This document shows positions 28,201-40,200 of a stretch of 64,000 bases of DNA, piece by piece. The notes under the pieces were generated by a model. The model did not search any database, had not been told where the DNA came from, and worked only from the letters and a program-made list of their open reading frames with translations. This DNA is from Apostichopus japonicus. Its lineage: Eukaryota > Echinodermata > Holothuroidea > Aspidochirotida > Stichopodidae. The position numbers and the translations under genes are program-made. The stretch lies in contig NC_092564.1 of NCBI RefSeq assembly GCF_037975245.1, positions 13,852,484 through 13,916,483 on the forward strand, written 5' to 3'. The stretch's first letter is position 1. Every line of letters begins with the position of its first letter.

Positions 28201-31200
28201 GCAAGTCCTTCTTTACTTCTCATCAAGGGAGATGAACACCAGGATCAGGAAAAGTTTATAGAAGGTCCAGCAGACCAACATAGGCAGACCAATCCTTTTG
28301 ATGTTGAAATGGGAGGCTTATTTGATGAAAAACTGATATCCAATAGTGACCAAGGTATCTGGGATCCTGAAAAATCTGTGATGCAAGGTATAGGAGGCTC
28401 GTCATTTGTAAGTTATTCACAAGAAGATGATACTGGTGATCACAGCCATACCGAAGAGGAACAGATTACAGCTCTGTATGAAGGGAATCTGGAGTCCAAC
28501 CCTTTTACAAGTGGGAGTGGTTTATTTTACGACCCTTCTTCTAAAGCGGATGAAAATACAAATGGAATTGAAATTGGTGCAGATGAATTAGTTGCCTCAA
28601 AGGAAATAACTAATCATGAAAAGTCACCTGACTGGAAGCCACCAGTACCTTCTGATGGAAACCAACTTGATGGGGAAATGAGCAAAACAGTAAGTATTGA
28701 AGTATTTGAGACTGGTTATTCATCCGAGGAAGAAGGTGCTGACTTTGTTGATACAACCAAGGAAAAAGAATCTTTAGAAATGGTAGGTTATGACAAAGAT
28801 GATGAAGATGATACTGAAGTTTCTCCTGAAACCATGGAAACTGGAGAATTGGTACTGAATGGTAACCCTAACACACCCTTTGTGTTTGATATGTCAAATC
28901 AGCAGGTGGAAGAGAAGGGCCTGATTGATATCATGGCTGTAGAGGAAACAGAGAATCAGTTTGGGTCTGATGACATGGATAAAACACAGGAACACAAGCC
29001 AGACTCAGAAGAAGAAAAGAACAGAGGAAGTATAACAGTGTCTGAAGAGGGTTTGACAACTGAAGTACCTTCATCAGAAAGGGATTCAAATGCAGACAAG
29101 ACATTTGACTTCTTACCTGATGTAGACGTTTTACCTTCAAAGTCTGTGGACGACACTGTCATTGAAGACCAACATATTGTAGAAGAAAATGAGAATTCAG
29201 TTTGCTCCACAAGACAAGAAGGAGAGAGCCAAAAAGAAATAGATCAAGATGACATGGATTATGATGGTAATGATGCTTTATTAGAACTATCTGTAACTTC
29301 CAAGAAAGTGGACAAGGAAATGGCAGAACATCAAGTAGAAATGGAAGATAAGGGTGATGAAGATGTTGTCAAGGAACTAACAGTTGAATCTTTGGAAGTT
29401 CATCCCACTGTATATTCTCTAAAGGATGTGGGAAACCATAAGGATCAAGAATCTCAAGAAATGGACAGATTTGAAGAGGATTCAGTTGAGGAAGAAGAGA
29501 AGCCAAGAGAAGTAGGTTACAATGATATGGGTTTTAATGATTCATCTCAGTTTACCATAAGTGATGGTAATGAAGCTTTATTAGAATTATCTGTAGCCTC
29601 CAAGAAAGAGGAACAGGAATTGGCAGGACATCAAGAAATGGAACAAGAGGATGAAGATGTTATCAAGGAACAAGCAGTTGAATCTTTGCAAGTTCGTCCC
29701 ACTGTGCATTCTTCAAAGGATTTGGAAATCCATAAGGATCAAGAATCTCAGGAAATGGACAGGTCTGAAGATGAAGAAGAAGAGAAGCCAAGAGAAGTAG
29801 ATTCCAATGATTTGGGTTTTAAAGATTCATCTCAGTTTACCATAAAGGATGATAAGGAAGCTTTATTAGAACTATCTGTAACTTCCAAGAAAGAAGACCA
29901 GGAAATGACAGGATATCAAGAAATGGAAAATGAGGTTGATGAAGATGTTGTCAAGGAAGAAGCAGTTGAACCTTTGGAAGTTCATCCCACTGTACTTTCT
30001 CCAAAGGATGTGGGAAACCATAAGGATGAAGAATCTCAGGAAATGGACAGGTCTGAAGATGAAGAAGAAGAGAAGCCAAGAGAAGTAGATTACAATGATA
30101 TGGATTTTAATGATTCATCTCAGTTTACCATAAAGGATGATAAGGAAGCTTTATTAGAACTATCTGTAACGTCCAAGAAAGAGGACCAAGAAATGTCAGA
30201 ACATCAAGAAATGGAAGATGAGGATGAAGTTGTTGTCAAGGAGCAAGCAGTTGATCTTTTGGAAGCTCATCTCACTGTACATTCTCCAAAGAAGGTGGGA
30301 AACCATAAGGATCAAGAATCTCAAGAAATGGACAGATCTGAAGCGGATTCAGCAGAGGAAGAAGAGGAGCCAAGAGAAGTAGATTACAATGATATGGGTT
30401 TTAATGATTCATTTCAGTTAACCATAAATGATGGTAATGATGCTTTATCAGAACTATCTGTAACTTCCAAGAAAGAGGAACAGGAATTGGCAGGACATCA
30501 AGAAATGGAAGATGAGGGTGATGAAGATGTTGTCAAGGAAGAAGTAGTTGAACCTTTGGAAGCTCATCCCACTGTACATTCTTCAAAGGATTTGGAATAC
30601 CATAAGGATCAAGTATCTCATGAAATGGACAGGTCTGAAGATGAAGAAGAAGAGAAGCCAAGAGAAGTAGATTACAATGATATGGATTTTAATGATTCAT
30701 CTCAGTTTACCATAAATAATGGTAATGATGCTTTATTAGAACTATCTGTAACGTCCAAGAAAGAGGACCAAGAAATGTCAGAACATCAAGAAATGGAAGA
30801 TGAGGATGAAGTTGTTGTCAAGGAGCAAGCAGTTGATCTTTTGGAAGCTCATCTCACTGTACATTCTCCAAAGAAGGTGGGAAACCATAAGGATCAAGAA
30901 TCTCAAGAAATGGACAGATCTGAAGAGGATTCAGCAGAGGAAGACGAGGAGCCAAGAGAAGTAGATTACAATGATATGGGTTTTAATGATTCATTTCAGT
31001 TAACCATAAATGATGGTAATGATGCTTTATCAGAACTATCTGTAACTTCCAAGAAAGAGGAACAGGAATTGGCAGAACATAAAGAAATGGAAGATGACGG
31101 TGATGAAGATGTTGGCAAGGAAGAAGTAGTGGAACCTTTGGAAGCTCATCCCACTGTACATTCTTCAAAGGATTTGGAATACCATAAGGATCAAGTATCT

Positions 31201-34200
31201 CATGAAATGGACAGGTCTGAAGAAGAAGAAGAAGAAGAGAAGCCAAGAGAAGTAGATTATAATGATATGGGTTTTAATGATTCATGTCAGTTAACCATAA
31301 ATGATGGTAATGATGCTTTATCAGAACTATCTGTAACTTCCAAGAAAGAGGAACAGGAATTGTCAGGACATCAAGAAATGGAAGATGAGGGTGATGAAGA
31401 TGTTGTCAAGGAAGAAGTAGTTGAACCTTTGGAAGCTCATCCCACTGTACATTCTTCAAAGGATTTGGAATACCATAAGGATCAAGTATCTCATGAAATG
31501 GACAGGTCTGAAGATGAAGAAGAAGAGAAGCCAAGAGAAGTAGATTACAATGATATGGATTTTAATGATTCATCTCAGTTTACCATAAATAATGGTAATG
31601 ATGCTTTATTAGAACTATCTGTAACGTCCAAGAAAGAGGACCAAGAAATGTCAGAACATCAAGAAATGGAAGATGAGGATGAAGTTGTTGTCAAGGAGCA
31701 AGCAGTTGATCTTTTGGAAGCTCATCTCACTGTACATTCTCCAAAGAAGGTGGGAAACCATAAGGATCAAGAATCTCAAGAAATGGACAGATCTGAAGAG
31801 GATTCAGCAGAGGAAGACGAGGAGCCAAGAGAAGTAGATTACAATGATATGGGTTTTAATGATTCATTTCAGTTAACCATAAATGATGGTAATGATGCTT
31901 TATCAGAACTTTCTGTAACTTCCAAGAAAGAGGAACAGGAATTGGCAGAACATAAAGAAATGGAAGATGACGGTGATGAAGATGTTGGCAAGGAAGAAGT
32001 AGTGGAACCTTTGGAAGCTCATCCCACTGTACATTCTTCAAAGGATTTGGAATACCATAAGGATCAAGTATCTCATGAAATGGACAGGTCTGAAGAAGAA
32101 GAAGAAGAGAAGCCAAGAGAAGTAGATTATAATGATATGGGTTTTAATGATTCATCTCAGTTTACCATAAATGATGGTCATGATGCTTTATTAGTACTAT
32201 CTGTAACGTCCATGAAAGAGGCCCAGGGCATGGCAGAACATCAAGTAGAAATGGAACAAGAGGATATAGAAGATGTTGTGAAGGAACAAGCAGTTGAATC
32301 TTTGGAAGCTCATCTCACTGTACTTTCTTCAAAGGATTTGGAATACCGTAAGGATCAAGTATCTCATGAAATGGACAGGTCTGACGAGGTTTCAGCAGAG
32401 GAAGAAGAGAAGCCAAGAGAAGTAGATTACAATGATATGGGTTTTATTGATTCATCTCAGTTTACCGTAAACAATGGTAATGATGCTTTCTTAGAACTAT
32501 CTTTAACTTCCAAGAAAGAGGACCAGGAAATGACTGGACATCAAGAAATGGAAAATGAGGATGAAGAAGATGTTATCAAGGAGGAAGCAGTTAAATCTTT
32601 GGAAGCGCATCTCACTGTACATTCTTCAAAGGATCTGGAATACCATAAGGATGAAGTATCTCAGCAAATGGACAGGTCTGAAGATGAAGAAGAAGAGAAG
32701 CCAAGAGAAGTAGATTACAATGATATGGAATTTAATGATTCATCTCAGTTTACCATAAATGATGATGGTAATGATGCTTTATTAGAACTATCTGTAACTT
32801 CCAAGAAAGAGGACCAAGAAACTTCAGAATATCAAGAAATGGAAGATGAGGGTGATGAAGATGTTGTCAAGGAAGAAGCAGTTGATCTTTTGGAAGCTCA
32901 TCCCACTGTGCATTCTTCAAAGGATTTGGAATACTATAAGGATGAAGAATCTCAGCAAATGGACAGTTCTGAAGATGAAGAAGAAGAGAAGCCAAGAGAA
33001 GTAGATTACAATGATATGGAATTTAACGATTCATCACAGTTTACCATAAATGATGATGGTAATGATGCTTTATTAGAACTATCTGTAAAGTCCAAGAAAG
33101 AGGACCAAGAAACTTCAGAATATCAAGAAATGGAAGATGAGGGTGATGAAAATGTTGTCAAGGAAGAAGCAGTTGAACTATTGGAAGCTCATCCCATTGT
33201 GCATTCTTCAAAGGATCTGGAATACTATAAGGATCAAGTATCTCATGAAATGGACAGGTCTGAAGATGAAGAAGAAAAGAAGCCAAGAGAAGTAAATTAC
33301 AATGATATGGAATTTAATGATTCATCTCAGTTTACCATAAATGATGGTAATGAAGCTTTATTAAAATTATCTGTAACCTCCAAGAAAGAGGAACAGGAAT
33401 TGGCAGGACATCACGAAATGGAAGATGACGGTAATGAAGATGTTGTCAAGGAAGAAGCAGTTGATCCTTTTGAAGCTCATCCCACTGTGCATTCTTCAAA
33501 GGATTTGGAATACCATACGGATCAAGAATCTCAAGAAATGGACAGATCTGAAGAGGATTCAGAAGAGGAAGAAGAGAAGCCAAGAGAAGTAGATTACAAT
33601 GATATGGGTTTTAATGATTCATCTCAGTTAACCATAAATGATGGTAATGATGCTTTATTAGAACTGTCTGTAACGTCCAAGAAAGAGGACCAAGAAATAT
33701 CAGAACATAAAGTAGAAAAGGAATCTTTGAATGTTCAACTGACTCTTGATCCTTCTATGGATATGAATAATCATGAGGAGCAAGAATTAAATGAAAATAA
33801 CAGGGATGAAGAGGTTTCTTCAAAGCCAGAGGAAGAGAATCCAAGAGAGGTAGATCACAATGAGATGGATTATGCTTACTCATCTCAGTTTACCATAAAT
33901 GATGATGGTAATTATGCTTTATTAGAACTATCTGTAACTTCCAAAAAAGAAGACCAGGAAATAACAGGTCATCAAATAGAAAAGGAAGATGAGCATGAGG
34001 AAGAAGTGATCAAGAAACAAACAGTTGAACCTTTGGAAGTTCATCCCACTGCAGATTTATCAAAGGATGTGGAAAACCACCAGGAGCAAGAATCTTTTGA
34101 AATTGATGGAGATGAAGAGGGTTCAATAGAGGAAGAAGAGAATCCCAGAGAAGTAGATCACAATGAGATGGATTTCAAGCATGAATACCAGTTTGTTGTA

Positions 34201-37200
34201 AATGATGAAGAAAGGGATGTACTCAAACTCACAGATGACTTGAATCTGCTAACTGTTGAACATAAGGAGAGTCAACTTGATGAAGTTGCTGTCTTTGTAG
34301 AAGATAGTGTAGCTAGTGATGAAAGAGTAATGGATACCATGGAGGAGAGCAAAGAGGTCGATGCTGGTGGGGAACATGGAGTTATCAAACTAGATGATGG
34401 CGATTTCAAAGTATCTACTGGAGGAAGAACAACAGAGTATGAAGATGAAGTCAACAAAATGTCAATAAAAACAGAAGATTATTGTATTATCAGTGAAATA
34501 ATTGATGGTATTATTTCTCAGATTGTTGGTGACAAAATGGAGAATGACTTGGTAACTAGAGAAAGAACAACTGAGAATGCATTATTTAAAAGGGAAGCTG
34601 AAGAGGAACAAGAGAATGCGATTACATCTACTCATAATAAGTATCCACAGGAAGAAATCACAAGGAAAGTTGAGGAGATGAACCCTGAAAGTTGTCCATC
34701 TGGCATGAAACAAGATGATGTATCACTTAGTTATAAAAAGCCTGTACAAATATCATCCAACTTCAGTGATTTAGAAGCCAAACAATTTGAACTCTCTCTC
34801 AAACCACCCGGGAGCATCGTTGATGAGGAGGTGACATCTCCTGTTCTCTCAGATCTCTCAGAGTCGGGAGTAGATATGTCTCCCAATCATCAGTCTTCCA
34901 GTCCTAAAGTCAGACCAAGTTCTTTGAGTCTCTCTGACCTGTCTATTAACAGTAACAAAGGGGCATCTGTAGCTCTAGCCCACATGGACACACCTACCAT
35001 ACTGTCCCCAAGTCTAGACTCTCTCTCAAGTTACAGCCATGAGGGATACTTCGCATCGCCAGACTTTGAGGATGATACTCCAACACCTGGTATGTCAGAT
35101 GTCAAGTCTCTGAGAGGGATGGAAACTGATGAACCAGCTTATAAAAGAGCTCTGTCGGTTGACTCTGAGCTTAACAGGAATGTTAACAGAGGCTGGTCAG
35201 ATAACCAGTCCTTGCTTGATGCCATTCTACTCACTCAGGTGAATATGGGAGCAATTAACACTTTCTCTCTGACTTTTAAGCAGATTCTCATTGTATCCAC
35301 CATTCTAGTTTTTTTCCAACCATCACAAAGTTTTTAGCCTGTTGGTATTTAAACTATGCCAGCAAAATTAAATTAAAAATTTGGGTGAAAAGATGAGGAG
35401 CAAAAACACATCCTGTTGAATTGAATGTCTTATTTAGTGTTATATGATCTTGACAGAAAAAGGGGGCAAGTGGGTAACACAAAGTGTAAAATTAGAACAA
35501 AACGGGCAACAAAATTGGTAAAATCGATATAGATCACTGCAATGCCAAATTTGTTTCGTATCGTAAAGAAATATGGAACTAGGAGTGCAAAGTGGAGAAC
35601 AAATTTCTGTGATGCCTGACTCAGTATCATGTGTAGCATTTTAAAAATGCTTCATTTTATTGTGTATGAGACTGTCCCAGTGGGTAGATGTTCATACCTG
35701 ATTGTATTTTCTCAATTACAAAAAAAATCAAGAAGATTCAAAGACTTCTTTCACTTTAGACCTTTCAAACTTACTTCCTCATCATAATTTTATCTGCTTA
35801 AAAGTCAAAGAGTTTATGGGAGTAGCCCAGGCATTAACAGCTATTTATTTCACTCATATATTCAGCATTATTTAATCCGCCATGCATCCCCTATTAATCA
35901 GTTCACTAATCATCAAATTTATCAACCAAACATTCACACTTTTCATCTATTGAAGGACTTACCAGTCACTTGCAAGATTCATCTTTTATTCAGGGGTTTG
36001 TCTCAGTATCAAATTGTTGACCATGCCATCTTCTTATAACATCTTTAGCATCTCAGAAAATAAAATATCTCATCCTTTGATAATGGTGTGAGGTGTCATA
36101 GCTGAAGATATCTTAGTATATTAATAAAAGTAACACTTCTATCTACCAGTAGTAACAAAATGTAAAATGATGCATGGTGGTGGAATTTACTAACCTAATT
36201 AAACTAGTTTTTGTTTCTAAGTCAAGTAAGATTTCTGTTTATTGTTCAGTATTTGAAATTCATATTCATCTAAGGTGTTTTGTTGATGTCTTTTATCTAG
36301 TAAATAATAGTGAACATATACAAATGAATTTTGTAACTCGCAACCCTCTTTCAGGATATATATTTGACCAGGACTAATTTTTGATATTTTGTTGTCATTT
36401 CAGGGCGTGCTAATTCATTACTACTCTGTTTTATAGGTTGTGCTATATGTTTGCTTTTGCAGATTGTAAGACCTGGTGTACTGTAAGTTAATTTTCTTGA
36501 CTTTTTTCCCCCCTTTGTTGCATACTATCTGTATTTCTGATTTTATTTAAATGTTTAATAAAAACTTTTAGAAATCAAGGGAAGAATTGACAGAAGAGAC
36601 TCCTCAAGCAGAAGCTGATATGAGTGCAGATGCAGACCAGCATGGTGCAGAAGATAAAACTACAGATGAAGCCAGAGAAGCTGAACGGGGTGAAGCAGAG
36701 GGTGCAGAGGAAGATGATATGGACAACATATCCATTAAGATTACCAGGAAGGACCCTCCCAGCATAACCCCAGAGGTGCAGGCGCTGGTAGACGAGGCTG
36801 ACGGGGGCAGGGGGAGGCTAGATACTCTACTCTCGGATACAAGCATCGGGGATTTTGATTATGGCGATGACGACGACGATGACGATGAAGATGAGTCTGA
36901 CCGAGAAGCCAAGGGTGAGGAGTGATGGAAATGTTGAATTATATATGTATCACTATTGGAAGTGTAAAATCACCTTACATGACAATGTCTGCAGTCTAGT
37001 GTAGCATCTGTTGAGATGGAATAGGTGTAGGATGACCACAGAATAAAAGTAAGTAAGTTGGGTATCCCTACATTGAGAGGTACAGCTAATTTATCATTGC
37101 TGGTTTACAGGAAATATTATGACTGATGGATGCTATGCAACCACACACTTGATAGATGATGACTCATAGTGAAAATATTAATATGATTCAACCAATCAGG

Positions 37201-40200
37201 ATTGGGGAGCATTTTCCTCCTCTCCTTCCCATAGAACCCATAAATAGGGGGTATTTTTCTAGAAATTTACTTATCAGGAAGGAAATCATATTGTCACTCA
37301 GTTTGTCTTTTGTGTAATATGTAGATTTTGTAGCATTTGCCTATAAAAAGATTAATTCTGGAAGTTTACATGTTGAAATGACTGTCTGACAGGTTGCAGT
37401 TTCAATTTATATGTCTTTCTGTTGTATTAAGCTAAACAAATGACATATTTCTGGTAAGCGTATGACATGCTTAGTACTGTTCAAGATTTTATGATAACAT
37501 ACTTTGTGATTAGAGATGTTAAAAGTAGTTTAGCCCAATTGTAGCATTTTTGAGGATATGTTTTGTTATGTGTTAGTGCTTGCAGTTTTGTCATTATGTA
37601 AGGGCTACTTTAGAATACTGGAGTTCTGAAGATGATTAGTTCTTCTTTGTTGTCAGGTGCTTACAGCGGGGCTGCGGATTCTCCCAATCGAAAACGACTT
37701 TCTGCCGAACTTGCCCTTAATCTTGAGGACGGGACTTCCATCACTACAGAGATCATAGATGCAGCTTACCCAGCTGTTCTTACACCATCAAGTACTGAAA
37801 TGTCTTGGGATGGTCAGTAATTCTTTCAATTTGATTACATTTATAATTTCTTTGCGTCATAGGAAAAGGTCATATGTTATGAGTTTGGAATGTTTTTAGT
37901 CAAACTTTCAATGCTCACTGTTAAAACAGTCATATGTGAGACTATTTTCAGTGAAATCTGTGATATCAGATCGAGTTGGAATCATAAAACAGCTCATTAT
38001 ACACAGCAACACTAATGTGCCTTTGGTTTCTCTTTGGTGGAGGTTGTTTGATCATTTTTCATGAAACATCCCAATGTTTCACTCTGGGGGTAATTCTTGC
38101 ACAGGATCTCATTCACAGCATTTTTCTAGAGAACTTAAGTGTAGACCTGCTAAAATGTGTGATAAAAGTAAAGTTTTTAGATAAATTGATGCAATTCTAG
38201 TTAATGGGTTTGGATGTAAGCATTCAATAGTTTTGCTTTGTTCATGGGTTCCTCTTTAACCTGAACTCTTCCTCCCTCCCACTCCTACCACCCCCACCTC
38301 CAGTCTCCCTCCCTCCCACTCCTACTGTCGCCACCTCGTCTCCTCTCCTCCCACTCCTACCATCCCCACCTCCAGTCTCCCTCCCTCCCTCCCACTCCTT
38401 CCATCCCAACCTCCAGTCACCCTCCCTCCCACTCCTACCATCCCCACCTCCAGTCTCCCTCCCTCCCCCTTCTACCATCCCCCCACCAGTCTCCCTCCCT
38501 CCCACTCCTACCATCCCCACCTCCAGTCACCCTCCCTCCCCCTTCTACCATCCCCCACCTCCAGTCTCCCTCCCTTCCCCTTCTACCATCCCCCACCTCC
38601 AGTCTCCATCCCTCCCACTCCTACCATCCCCACCTCCAGTCTCCATCCTTTCCCCTTCTACCATCCCCCACCTCCAGTCTCCCTCCCTCCCACTCCTACC
38701 ATCCCCACCTCCAGTCTCCCTTCCTCCCACTCCTACCATCCCCACCTCCAGTCTCCTTTGTTAGTTGACATAATACCTTCATTTTTTACTTCTTTGTAGA
38801 TGATACATCCATGGACAAGAAATCATCAAAGCCTGAGAAAATCGCAGAGTACACCGCTAGAGAAGAACACGAAGACAGATGGCGTTGGCGAACGGTTAAA
38901 ATTGGAGACACAGAGCACATGGTGGATAATAAAGTCATCGAGCCATTTAAGAAGGTTCTTTCCCATGGAGGTATAGAAGCAAAACTTGTTTCATAGTTTT
39001 ATTGGCTAATTAACTTAGATGTTACAAGCAGACTGGGGGCATTTTGTTAAGCAACCATTGCTCATTGATATCTAGTGCTATGTAATATGTGATGGATGTC
39101 TTAAAGTATATGCTGACTCAGAATGACAATGTGTGTTGTACCTGTTGCTAAATCCTAAAATTTATATATATGTTTATATTTTTTTTCTGTTAATTTTTTG
39201 GGGCAAAAATGATGCAGATGATTTAGATTCACTGCTTCTTTTTCTGATCTCCACACAACCAACCATCTTCAATTAACTGTGCAGAGGTCTGTGTTTTATC
39301 CAGTAACTGGAATCAAGCCAGTTTTTTATCTATGGCCTCCTTCACACCCTAGCTTTTTCCAAGTCCTCAATATTCAAGGCATACACATGTACAAAGATCT
39401 AGCTATCTGACATTGTTTGGGGAGTTTCAAACTTCCAGTGACCACTCACACACATTTGCATCCACTGATAACCATCTACACAGTCAATACCAATCCTGTT
39501 ACCTATGCAGAAGACAATTTGTTGATCTACTGCACTTAAATAAGGCTTGAAAACCTTGAAAGAAATGTCCAAATTTGACAAGCAGCAGCTAATAAATATG
39601 AACAAAAGATTGTAAGGCATTGCTGTCTACTCATTAAAAATGTTGAAACAACTGGTGGCAATTTGTGAAGGACACTTAATTAGTTTGTTGCCTGCTTTGT
39701 CCGTAAATCAAGTCCTGTCACGATATGATAGGTTTCATGGTCATCGAGAATGATTGGATTGAGTGATTGACTACATGAAATAATTTATTACAAAAACCAA
39801 TCAAATTTTCATTTGCAGGTTACTATGGCAACACCATGAATGCTGTGATTGTAATTGCCTCCTGTTACCTGCCAGAGAAATCAAGAAAGGACTACGAATA
39901 CGTCATGCATAATCTCTTCCTGTGAGTATGAAATTTGTATATTTTATATATACATATTTATATATATTACAAATATATATATTTGTATATTTTTTTCCTC
40001 TTCCAGAATTAGATCAATCACTATTTACTTATTGGAAAAAAATTGGGTATCATAATTAGGGAAAACTGCTTTGTATTCCGTAATAATGTCAAATTTGTTC
40101 TGAGTAAAATCAACATTGGAAAACTATGGGAAGTTTTATAGCCAAAACTTTTCTTTCCAATAGTTTGATCTAAGTAAGATCCAAAAGTTAATGAGTTAAA

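Noticed and set aside
30983-32116. Repeated open frames on the minus strand within the repeat array
   Set aside because: They are mirror frames of the coding repeats, are repeated because the DNA is, and have no domain features.
24886-35337. A single 3,483-codon gene starting at the ATG 24886 and ending at the TAG 35335
   Set aside because: The frame is open upstream to an acceptor at 24807 with DHHA2-like residues, and a donor at 35238 joins in phase to further PRUNE2-like exons. It is an internal exon, not an independent gene.
36463-36482. Possible 20-nt microexon between TTTTGCAG and GTAAGT in intron 6
   Set aside because: It would shift the frame between the phase-0 end of exon 6 and the phase-0 start of exon 7.
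38242-38745. Glycine/arginine-rich minus-strand frames
   Set aside because: They are translations of the C/T-rich minisatellite.
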